A stretch of DNA of 9,181 nucleotides, taken from positions 1 through 9,181 of the forward strand of contig JAISDP010000193.1 in the NCBI GenBank assembly GCA_031264715.1, in the 5' to 3' direction. The DNA is from Bacteroidales bacterium. GTDB taxonomy: Bacteria > Bacteroidota > Bacteroidia > Bacteroidales > UBA4181. Made by a program: the position numbers and the translations under genes. Every line of letters begins with the position of its first letter. Position 1 is the first letter of the stretch. Of the stretch, positions 1 to 4,695 are shown piece by piece. Under the pieces are notes generated by a model. It saw nothing but the letters and a program-made list of their open reading frames with translations. It was not told the origin of the DNA and did not search any database.

Positions 1-40
1 CACTCTGCCCTTGCTTGGGCATCATTACGGGTATTGCCAT
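1..40 (-). CDS. 2-oxo acid dehydrogenase E2 subunit, N-terminal fragment (lipoyl domain start)
   Basis: Only the first 13 codons lie in the window; the gene starts with ATG at 40 and runs off the left edge. They read MAIPVMMPKQGQSV (last codon split by the edge). This is the usual opening of the lipoyl-binding domain in dihydrolipoamide acyltransferases (pyruvate or branched-chain 2-oxo acid dehydrogenase E2), where a conserved MPxxGxSV strand precedes the lipoyl-lysine hairpin. The family passes acyl groups from E1 to CoA through a swinging lipoyl arm in a cytoplasmic complex. A Bacteroidetes-type promoter sits about 150 bp upstream on the same strand, which supports a real gene start. Which 2-oxo acid is used cannot be told from this piece. 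Confidence 0.6.
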   Translation of the reverse strand, partial: MAIPVMMPKQGQS

Positions 41-186
41 ATATGATTCTATTTTTTGATGTATAAATTCTTTACAAGTTGATCGGACGATCTCAAATCA
101 AATACTGATGGACAAACAAATTTAAGTTGTCCTGTTAACCGAAAATCGTCGTTGATACTTCAAAAACGCTCCTTTATAAGCGCATG

Positions 187-218
187 CAAATGTAAAAATT
201 ATTACCTGTAATTACAAG
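187..218 (-). promoter_or_regulatory. Bacteroidetes-type promoter for the E2 gene
   Basis: On the minus strand a perfect -7 element TACATTTG (187-194, consensus TAnnTTTG) follows CTTG (215-218, consensus TTTG) with a 20-base spacer. This is the spacing expected for the Bacteroidetes primary sigma factor. Transcription would start near 180 and leave a 5' leader of about 140 bases before the ATG at 40. I see no recognisable riboswitch in the leader. Confidence 0.5.
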
Positions 219-309
219 TTAAAATTTCCGGAAATTATTTTGTGAACGTAACACAAGAAGTCCAAAAATCAGAAGGAAGAAAAAATTATAACAGGTTGAC
301 ACCCCCCTT

Positions 310-570
310 TTATTCGGTTTTCACCACCTCCGCAGGATTACCGTTTGCCGCTTTCAGCGCCTGCCCCAATACAGTGAGCAAAACCAACGCGACTACTGCA
401 ATAACCACCCCGGCCGGCAACCACCCCGGGATGTTCGTATGGTAGGCGTATCCTTGCAGCCAGTGGCTCATGGCAAGATAAGCCAACGGCGACGCAATAA
501 CGCCGGCAAGTATTACCTGTAAGGTATATTCGCGGAAAAACATGCGGATAACATCGCCGACTACATTTTT
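310..570 (-). pseudogene. ABC transporter permease (MacB/FtsX-like), decayed C-terminal fragment
   Basis: The minus-strand frame reads from about KNVVGDVIRMFFREYTLQ through two hydrophobic segments to NPAEVVKTE and a TAA at 310-312. This matches the C-terminal FtsX domain of MacB-type permeases, where the last two membrane helices bracket an AYLAMSHWLQGYAY loop and the protein ends NPxExxxTE. Family members are about 770-800 residues; only about 85 remain. Upstream of KNVVGD the similarity stops and the frame meets a TAA at 589-591, and neither other minus-strand frame continues the permease. The ATG at 541-543 is an internal methionine of the family, not a native start. I infer a remnant left by deletion or rearrangement. 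Confidence 0.7.
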
Positions 571-772
571 GCTGCTTGTCGAATACTTTTACCGTCGTCT
601 AAATGCTGTTGTATGCGTTGCTTTCTGTTCTTGGTGAGCAAGACCCGCGTTCTCCTGCGGGATACTTCAATAAGTTGCGGTTGTATATTCCGTTTCGGAT
701 ATATTGGGTGACTCGAGCCGATTTTTTGGTATCCTTAGCAGCCTTGCGACAATCCTTGATTCATCTTTCACG
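561..772 (-). other. Tract between tRNA-Ser and the permease remnant, possible helix-turn-helix gene scrap
   Basis: This 212-bp stretch holds no convincing intact gene. In one minus-strand frame the final 24 codons before a TAG at 561-563 read TKNRKQRIQQHLDDGKSI followed by RQAAKM. That resembles the start of the C-terminal helix-turn-helix of serine recombinases (basic linker, then a GKSxRxxAK helix), cut off exactly where the permease remnant begins. No start codon or catalytic domain is present. A small hairpin CCCGC/GCGGG also lies here (around 643-662) without a T-run. The recombinase reading is weak. Confidence 0.2.
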
Positions 773-860
773 CGGAGAGGGCGAGATTCGAACTCGCGGT
801 ACCCATAAAGAGTACAACAGTTTTCGAGACTGCCCCGTTCGACCGCTCCGGCACCTCTCC
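773..860 (-). tRNA. tRNA-Ser(CGA)
   Basis: A complete class II tRNA folds on the minus strand. The acceptor stem GGAGAGG (854-860) pairs perfectly with CCTCTCC (774-780), and G is at discriminator position 73, as serine tRNAs have. The anticodon stem GCAGT/ACTGT encloses the loop CTCGAAA, giving anticodon CGA for UCG codons. A long variable arm GTACTC/GGGTAC and a T arm GCGAG-TTCGAAT-CTCGC are clear. The 3' CCA is not encoded, so it must be added after transcription. A consensus promoter lies directly upstream. Confidence 0.96.
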
Positions 861-870
861 AATTGGTGCG

Positions 871-901
871 CAAAATTAAATAGGATTTGAATAATTACAA
901 A
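871..901 (-). promoter_or_regulatory. Consensus Bacteroidetes promoter of tRNA-Ser
   Basis: On the minus strand TTTG (898-901) and TAATTTTG (871-878) are separated by exactly 19 bases. This is a full match to the Bacteroidetes -33/-7 consensus TTTG-N19-21-TAnnTTTG. Transcription would start only a few bases before the mature tRNA 5' end at 860, so the leader to be removed by RNase P is very short. Confidence 0.8.
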
Positions 902-928
902 TTTTTTCTCAAAATATATATTCTTCAT

Positions 929-941
929 CCGCTGAGAGCGG
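929..941. other. Short hairpin in the tRNA-Ser/DUF3108 spacer
   Basis: CCGCT and AGCGG form a 5-bp stem with a GAG loop. It lies between the divergent tRNA-Ser promoter and the DUF3108 gene, with no T-run on either side. No function can be assigned. Confidence 0.3.
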
Positions 942-1019
942 CAAAGGCGGGAGTCTTAGTTTGGTGCGGTTTTTGTAACCTGTAACTGCAAATGAACGTA
1001 TAAGTCAAAAAGCATAGAT

Positions 1020-1814
1020 TTGAAGATCAGGGTTATTATACCGGTTTTATTTGTATGTGTACAAATTGCAGCTCATGCACAATGCCATATCGATTCAAAG
1101 GCGTTCGAACCCGGCGAAGTGATCACTTACAGTGCTTACTACAATTGGGGATTTATTTGGCTGCATGCAGGTGCGGTTGAATTTAATGTCACATCCAAAA
1201 AGTACGAGGGGCGCGATGTCTATCATCTTTATGCATACGGGACGAGCTTCAAATCGTACGACTGGATTTTTAAAATACGTGAAAAATACCAGTCATACAT
1301 CGACCCTGAAACACAAATGCCGTTGTGGTACGAACGCGATGTAACCGAAGGCAGCTATACCGCTTTCGAAGATTATAAGTTCGACTACCGGAACAACCAG
1401 ATACAAACCTACGTACAAAAGCGGAAAAACCCCGGCGTGAACGGAACTTTGCCTTTAACTCCCTGCCTGTTCGATGTGATGTCGGCCGTGTATTATTTCC
1501 GCAGTGTCGATTTCAACAAATATCAGGCAGGCAATAAAATCCCGGTCAATATGATACTCGATAGCCAGCCGTACCATTTGTACATCCGTTACTTGGGAAA
1601 AGAGGAAGTGAAAACGCGCGACAAAGTGAAGTATAAATGCATCAAATTCGCCATTCAATTAGTAGAAGGCACTATCTTCAAAGGTAATGAGGATGCCATC
1701 ATTTGGGTAACCGACGACGAAAACAGGATACCTGTGATTGTGGAAGCGCAGATTCTCGTAGGCTCGGTAAAAGCCATCCTGAATGAAGCAAAAGGACTGA
1801 AACATTCTAACTAA
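1020..1814 (+). CDS. DUF3108 domain-containing secreted protein
   Basis: A 264-residue protein with a cleavable signal peptide: KIR basic start, hydrophobic core VIIPVLFVCVQIA and an AHA|Q cleavage site near residue 20. The cysteine at 22 is not in a lipobox, so this is probably exported rather than a lipoprotein. The mature part fits DUF3108: an EVITYSAYYNWGFIWLHAG strand pair near the N terminus, then a conserved YHLYAYGTSF / WIFKIREKYQSYID region. Members are thought to be beta-rich periplasmic or outer-membrane-associated proteins; no biochemical role is established. The start is TTG at 1020: an in-frame TGA at 993-995 blocks extension, and the next methionine would remove the signal peptide. 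It converges on thiamine pyrophosphokinase. Family is confident, function unknown. Confidence 0.85.
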   Translation: MKIRVIIPVLFVCVQIAAHAQCHIDSKAFEPGEVITYSAYYNWGFIWLHAGAVEFNVTSKKYEGRDVYHLYAYGTSFKSYDWIFKIREKYQSYIDPETQMPLWYERDVTEGSYTAFEDYKFDYRNNQIQTYVQKRKNPGVNGTLPLTPCLFDVMSAVYYFRSVDFNKYQAGNKIPVNMILDSQPYHLYIRYLGKEEVKTRDKVKYKCIKFAIQLVEGTIFKGNEDAIIWVTDDENRIPVIVEAQILVGSVKAILNEAKGLKHSN

Positions 1815-1868
1815 AAAGTAGCAGTAAACTTGCGTAATCGTATCAAGTCCGGAAAACTGACCAATTAT

Positions 1869-1889
1869 TATGAATGTCCTGACGGGCAA
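1869..1889 (+). repeat. Palindromic repeat, copy D (TGAATG-CCTGACGGGCA type)
   Basis: These 21 bases match the reverse complement of 4275-4295 at 20 of 21 positions. The core is a hairpin of TGCCC/GGGCA type around a TGAC loop, with one C-to-T change here (GTCC in place of GCCC). It lies between the convergent DUF3108 and thiamine pyrophosphokinase genes, just before the 1899-1935 hairpin repeat. It belongs to the CCCTGACGGG family that recurs at 4241-4254, 4276-4289 and 4407-4424. Confidence 0.75.
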
Positions 1890-1898
1890 AATACGCAT

Positions 1899-1935
1899 CA
1901 CCACTGTCGGGGTCAGAGACCGCTGACAGAGTGTG
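1899..1935. repeat. 37-nt hairpin repeat, copy 1, overlapping the thiamine pyrophosphokinase stop codon
   Basis: CTGTCGG (1904-1910) pairs with CTGACAG (1923-1929) using one G.T pair, and GGTC (1911-1914) pairs with GACC (1918-1921). The result is an 11-bp stem with one bulged G and an AGA loop. A second copy at 4636-4671 matches at 32 of 37 aligned positions: four transitions and one indel, all compatible with the stem. On the minus strand it supplies the last five codons (SVSGL) and the stop of thiamine pyrophosphokinase. No T-run follows, so it is not a classical intrinsic terminator, although it could block or protect converging transcripts. Confidence 0.8.
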
Positions 1936-2569
1936 GGTGTTCGCGGAACACCAATACTTTCCCGCGATCCATTTCGATAGTAAATTCGGCGCCGGTGGCT
2001 TCGTTGAGCGTTCCCTGCCACCACTGCGACAGGGTTTCTCCCGTAAGCGGGTATTTCAGCCCGTGAAAAGTAAAAACCGTGTCGGGCGTGAGGCTGAATA
2101 TCGACACCTGCTGTCCTGCAAAACACTCGAAGCGTCCGGGTTTCAGTAAAGGTATAAATACGCCGTAGTCTGTAATCATTTGTACCCTGGCATATTCGGC
2201 ATAATTCACCAGCAGCGAAGTGTTGCCAATGCTATGGTCTTCACGTTTTCCGGTCGCACCCAATATCGTAATTTCGTTCCACTGCCTTTCCGTGCAGAAA
2301 TTGACGGCTTTGGTCAAGTCGTTGTAATATTGGTCGGGATCGTGATGCAGGCGATGACTGTAGCGTTGCTGCAATTCCTGCGAAAGACTGTCCAGATCGC
2401 CTGCAATGTAATCGGGTTCCAGGCCATATTCGAGTAACGCCTCCGTAGCTCCGTCACAACAGATAATGCGTGATGCTTCGCGTAGAAACGACAATGGAAC
2501 AGGATGCCGGGGAAATACCCCATTGGCTATGATCACTGTATGATACGGATATGCAAGTGGTATGATCAC
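1913..2569 (-). CDS. Thiamine pyrophosphokinase
   Basis: A 218-residue cytoplasmic enzyme that transfers pyrophosphate from ATP to thiamine, giving thiamine diphosphate and AMP. The TPK signature blocks are present in order: CCDGA (residues 37-41), PDYIAGDLDS (52-61) with the acidic metal-binding residues, DQYYNDLTKA (79-88, the family's DQxxTDxxKA with N for T) and GATGKREDH (104-112), followed by a beta-rich C-terminal domain. Length is normal for Bacteroidetes (about 200-220). Its ATG overlaps the end of the transporter gene by 4 bases (ATGA), so translation is probably coupled. Uptake by the PnuT-like protein followed by pyrophosphorylation would trap thiamine. The last five residues and the stop are made of a hairpin repeat shared with 4636-4671, suggesting a late change at the C terminus. 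Confidence 0.93.
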   Translation of the reverse strand: MIIPLAYPYHTVIIANGVFPRHPVPLSFLREASRIICCDGATEALLEYGLEPDYIAGDLDSLSQELQQRYSHRLHHDPDQYYNDLTKAVNFCTERQWNEITILGATGKREDHSIGNTSLLVNYAEYARVQMITDYGVFIPLLKPGRFECFAGQQVSIFSLTPDTVFTFHGLKYPLTGETLSQWWQGTLNEATGAEFTIEMDRGKVLVFREHPHSVSGL

Positions 2570-3195
2570 CGGATTTGACTATTATTGGACGACTGTCTCC
2601 ATTGGAACCAGCCTGCTATTGACATAACGCCGTAAACGACAAAAAGTCCGGCGGTAGGGTAGAGTTCGCGCCAGGCAAACAACCCTGATGAGAAGAAGTT
2701 GATAAAAATCCACAATATCCAATGCTCTAAAATCTTACGCGCCAGCATCCAGGTAGCAACAAAACTGAGCGATGCGGCAAGTGCATCGTAATACGGGACA
2801 GGAGAATCGGTGTGGTTATCGAGCACATAACCCATACCCACGTAGAGCGCAACGGATATGCCCGCCAAAACAATACCCGTCGGCAAGGTTAACCTGCCGA
2901 TCAGGCGTTCAGTTGCTGCCCCGTCATCGCTTTTTTGTGCGAACCGCCAGCAATACATGCCATATACGCTGGCCGCGACATAATAAACATTTAAAACAGA
3001 ATCCGCATAAAACTTGGACTGGAAAAATACAACCACATAAACAGTCGAAGTGATGAACCCGACGATCCACATGCTGCTTTTTTGCTTTACTTCGAGGTAG
3101 ATATATAATAAACTGCCAACTACTCCGAAAAGTTCCAGCCAATGATTGTAAATCCATTGGAGATACTGTGTTAAAAGTAATGGCAAAAAGAGCAT
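2566..3195 (-). CDS. pnuT: PnuC-family transporter, probably thiamine-specific (PnuT)
   Basis: A 209-residue inner-membrane protein with about seven hydrophobic segments (roughly 18-34, 42-58, 66-84, 104-124, 137-152, 159-173 and 181-197). The PnuC signature WxxWxxxN is present as W159, W162, N166. YGMYCW (78-83) is the usual loop after the third helix. PnuC proteins are facilitated-diffusion (SWEET-like fold) vitamin transporters whose cargo is held in the cell by phosphorylation. The family includes nicotinamide riboside, riboflavin and thiamine types. The thiamine assignment rests on context: the next gene, overlapping by 4 bases, is thiamine pyrophosphokinase, and this pairing recurs in Bacteroidetes. 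The ATG follows the VOC stop directly (TAAATG). I see no THI-box (TPP) riboswitch upstream. Confidence 0.88.
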   Translation of the reverse strand: MLFLPLLLTQYLQWIYNHWLELFGVVGSLLYIYLEVKQKSSMWIVGFITSTVYVVVFFQSKFYADSVLNVYYVAASVYGMYCWRFAQKSDDGAATERLIGRLTLPTGIVLAGISVALYVGMGYVLDNHTDSPVPYYDALAASLSFVATWMLARKILEHWILWIFINFFSSGLFAWRELYPTAGLFVVYGVMSIAGWFQWRQSSNNSQIR

Positions 3196-3573
3196 TTACC
3201 GTTGCACGATTTGCAACATGTTGCCTTCGGGATCGGTGAAATTGCGGACACGTCCACCACCAAGCGCTACAAACACCGGACCTTCCCAGGACACTTTGTA
3301 CTTGTCCAGCTCGTCAATGGCTTCGTCCATATTGCTCACGCGCAGAGCCAGGTGCGACCATCCGGGCGTACATGTATTACGTTGCGGACGAGGCGAACCG
3401 TCTTCGGGCATTATCTCAATAAACGAGCCATCGGACGCTTTGATAAGATACAGAGGTTTTTTTACGTGTGCATATACTTCGTAACCAAGCACATCACAAT
3501 ACCATTTGGTCATTTGTTCGACGTCCTTCACAGCGATGGCCGGGTGGTCTATTCCAAGGAAAATACTTTTCAT
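3196..3573 (-). CDS. VOC superfamily (glyoxalase/bleomycin-resistance fold) protein
   Basis: A 125-residue cytoplasmic protein with the two beta-alpha-beta-beta-beta modules of the vicinal oxygen chelate fold. Module 1 opens IDHPAIAV and runs to FIEIMPE. Module 2 opens WSHLALRV and ends FTDPEGNMLQIVQR. Likely metal ligands are H10, E53 and H74; the fourth position, usually Glu, is Q121. A C-terminal LQ is common in small VOC proteins, so this need not mean loss of activity. Known family reactions include lactoylglutathione lyase, epimerases, dioxygenases and drug binding, and nothing here chooses among them. It is the first gene of the operon with pnuT and thiamine pyrophosphokinase: its TAA touches the pnuT ATG. 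A link to thiamine is inferred from position only. Confidence 0.85.
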   Translation of the reverse strand: MKSIFLGIDHPAIAVKDVEQMTKWYCDVLGYEVYAHVKKPLYLIKASDGSFIEIMPEDGSPRPQRNTCTPGWSHLALRVSNMDEAIDELDKYKVSWEGPVFVALGGGRVRNFTDPEGNMLQIVQR

Positions 3574-3605
3574 GATATGTTTTTTATAATTAATTTAACG
3601 AAACG

Positions 3606-3613
3606 CAAAGATA
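3606..3613 (-). promoter_or_regulatory. -7 element of the VOC-pnuT-TPK operon promoter
   Basis: TATCTTTG on the minus strand matches the Bacteroidetes -7 consensus TAnnTTTG and would start transcription about 25 bases before the VOC ATG at 3573. No good TTTG is seen 19-21 bases further upstream, so only the -7 half is supported. Confidence 0.45.
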
Positions 3614-3643
3614 TGGATTTAGAACGAACATTCTGTAACACAT

Positions 3644-3677
3644 TTTCAATATACAACTTTCAATTGTCGTATCTTTG
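3644..3677 (+). promoter_or_regulatory. Promoter of the dihydrofolate reductase gene
   Basis: TATCTTTG (3670-3677) is a perfect TAnnTTTG -7 element. The upstream TTTC (3644-3647) is a three-of-four match to the -33 TTTG, with a slightly long 22-base spacer. Transcription would begin near 3684, about 20 bases before the ATG at 3703. The same eight-base box serves the divergent operon. Confidence 0.55.
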
Positions 3678-3702
3678 GTTCGTCAAAAATTAAAAATTAC
3701 CC

Positions 3703-4191
3703 ATGATTTCCATTATTGTAGCTGTCGATCAAAACAATGCCATCGGACTTAATAACAGTTTATTATGCCACATGCCCAACGACCTGAAATATTTTAAACG
3801 GGTTACGTCGGGACGTTCGGTGATCATGGGGCGGCGCACATACGAATCGCTGCCGGTAAAACCATTGCCCAACCGTACAAATATTGTCATCAGCAAATCA
3901 TTAACCGAATCGTTGCCGGGATGTGTCCTGGTATCGTCGGTTGAGGAAGCCTGCAATCATTGCAGTGGCGCAGAAGAATGTTTTGTGATCGGCGGCGCAC
4001 AGGTGTACCGGCAGATGATACCGATGGCACGGAAGTTATACATTACCCGCATCCATCATGTGTTCGAGGCTGATACCCGGTTCCCTGAGATTAATGCCGA
4101 TGAGTGGCAGCAACAATCGGCCGATTGGAACGAACCCGATGAAAAACATCCCTATGCTTACTCGTTTGAGGTGTATACACGAATAAAATGA
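3703..4191 (+). CDS. folA: Dihydrofolate reductase
   Basis: A 162-residue enzyme that reduces dihydrofolate to tetrahydrofolate with NADPH in the cytoplasm, keeping one-carbon units available for thymidylate, purine and methionine synthesis. Family motifs in order: AVDQNNAIG (residues 7-15), MPNDLKYFK with the catalytic acid at D27, SVIMGRRTYESLP (NADPH phosphate loop) and VIGGAQVYRQMIP (the cis Gly-Gly loop). Length is normal for chromosomal DHFR (about 160). Residue 22, a tryptophan in the E. coli enzyme, is cysteine here (LLCHMPND). The gene stands alone with its own promoter; thymidylate synthase, often its neighbour, is not in the window. The stop is followed by a 504-bp repeat-rich convergent region. 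Confidence 0.96.
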   Translation: MISIIVAVDQNNAIGLNNSLLCHMPNDLKYFKRVTSGRSVIMGRRTYESLPVKPLPNRTNIVISKSLTESLPGCVLVSSVEEACNHCSGAEECFVIGGAQVYRQMIPMARKLYITRIHHVFEADTRFPEINADEWQQQSADWNEPDEKHPYAYSFEVYTRIK

Positions 4192-4240
4192 AATTTTCTA
4201 TACATTTGGGTTATTGATTCAAATCGTTTACCGATATGCC

Positions 4241-4254
4241 ATCCCTGACGGGAT
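4241..4254 (+). repeat. Palindromic repeat, copy A (ATCCC-TGAC-GGGAT)
   Basis: A 5-bp stem with a TGAC loop. Together with the preceding GATATGCC it is a direct copy of the 4401-4421 unit: both read GATATGC, two variable bases, then TCCCTGACGGGA. It is the first of four such hairpins in the two convergent intergenic regions. Confidence 0.7.
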
Positions 4255-4274
4255 TTCCGCCGGATGATGAAACG

Positions 4275-4425
4275 TTGCCCGTCAGGGCATTCATATCAAT
4301 AGAATCAAATGCGGGAACATCAACAAATCTCCGTAGGAGATTCATCATGTGAAACCCCATACGGGGTTTTGGTTCGGGTGTCGGCGCACGTTTTTCTATT
4401 GATATGCTTTCCCTGACGGGAAAGA
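4275..4425. repeat. MITE-like unit bounded by inverted palindromic repeats
   Basis: The left end (4275-4304) and the right end (4394-4424) are inverted copies. Each has a hairpin with a GTCA/TGAC loop (TGCCC/GGGCA at 4276-4289; CTTTCCC/GGGAAAG at 4407-4424) and the tail CATATCAATAG (4292-4302), whose exact reverse complement is 4396-4406. The interior has no gene but holds two further hairpins. I found no clear target-site duplication and no transposase, so if mobile it is non-autonomous. Confidence 0.6.
4326..4369 (+). repeat. Two adjacent hairpins inside the MITE-like unit
   Basis: AATCTCC-GTA-GGAGATT (4326-4342) has a perfect 7-bp stem. AAACCCC-ATAC-GGGGTTT (4352-4369) has another 7-bp stem. 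Nine bases separate them. Neither is followed by a long T-run, although the second ends in TTTT and might terminate DHFR transcripts weakly. Confidence 0.6.
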
Positions 4426-4470
4426 TAATATGTATATATCTGAAATTTAATTGATTTTCCCATCCTTGCA

Positions 4471-4482
4471 GATATCGATATC
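4471..4482. repeat. Perfect 12-bp palindrome GATATCGATATC
   Basis: This self-complementary sequence lies just before the 41-bp tandem palindromes. It could be the edge of that element or an unrelated AT-rich palindrome; no function is evident. Confidence 0.45.
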
Positions 4483-4483
4483 C

Positions 4484-4560
4484 GGAATTCCATGGAATTT
4501 TTCGTCCTGGAGTCTCCGGCAACAGAAATTCCACGGAATTTTCTGTCCTGCGACCTTCGG
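4484..4560. repeat. Two tandem copies of a 41-bp palindrome-bearing repeat
   Basis: Unit 1 carries the perfect 14-bp palindrome AATTCCATGGAATT (4486-4499). Unit 2 carries AAATTCCACGGAATTT (4526-4541, 7-bp arms). Each is followed by TT..GTCCTG, a few variable bases and CTCCGGC or CTTCGGC. The AATTCC starts at 4486 and 4527 are 41 bases apart. The rest of each unit is conserved but diverged, so the duplication is not recent. Confidence 0.65.
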
Positions 4561-4575
4561 CGCGAGAGTTTTCGA

Positions 4576-4628
4576 CCCTGTCAGGCTGCGTTGTAGAGAC
4601 GCGATGCATCGCGTCTTTGCCGACAGGG
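4576..4628. repeat. Nested palindrome: 20-bp perfect core inside a second stem
   Basis: The core at 4597-4616 is a perfect 20-bp palindrome whose left half is AGACGCGATG. Around it, CCCTGTC-A-GGC (4576-4586) pairs with GCC-GACAGGG (4619-4628), a 10-bp outer stem with one bulged A. The arrangement can form a cruciform in DNA or a long hairpin in RNA from either strand. Such GAGACGCGAT-type palindromes occur as dispersed repeats in many bacterial genomes, so a mobile origin is likely. Confidence 0.7.
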
Positions 4629-4635
4629 TTGAAAC

Positions 4636-4671
4636 CACCGCTGTCAGGGTCAAGACCACTGACAGGGTGTG
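4636..4671. repeat. 36-nt hairpin repeat, copy 2, just downstream of the ComA-like gene
   Basis: CTGTCAG (4641-4647) pairs with CTGACAG (4659-4665), and GGTC (4648-4651) with GACC (4654-4657). The stem is 11 bp with one bulged A and an AA loop. It is the partner of the 1899-1935 copy. It lies 24 bases beyond the stop of the minus-strand gene, again between convergent genes. It may act as a factor-independent 3' boundary, but no T-run follows on either strand. Confidence 0.8.
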
Positions 4672-4695
4672 TTGCGCGTTACCCGGAACGCTGGT

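Larger units (their letters stand above)
4192..4695. other. 504-bp repeat-rich convergent intergenic region
   Basis: No gene is credible here. Open frames of 60-134 codons cross it on both strands only because the palindromes lack stop codons; none resembles a protein family. The region is a patchwork of palindromic elements from about 4241 to 4671, described separately. About 50 bp after the DHFR stop and 25 bp before the ComA-like stop contain nothing recognisable. Confidence 0.75.

Noticed and set aside
603..890. A 95-codon plus-strand open frame crossing tRNA-Ser
   Set aside because: It reads antisense through the tRNA gene and shows no family motif.
929..941. CTGAGA word upstream of DUF3108 as a possible TPP riboswitch
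   Set aside because: The word is part of a simple 5-bp hairpin; the other THI-box blocks (such as ACCTGA and the long P2-P4 arms) are absent, and the downstream gene is not a thiamine gene.
1659..2126. A 155-codon minus-strand open frame
   Set aside because: It overlaps DUF3108 and thiamine pyrophosphokinase, both of which have clear family motifs, and shows none itself.
4211..4609. A 132-codon open frame on the minus strand across the repeat-rich spacer, plus overlapping plus-strand frames at 4451-4855 and 4617-4799
   Set aside because: They translate palindromic repeats into low-sense protein, overlap each other and the ComA-like gene, and match no family I know.
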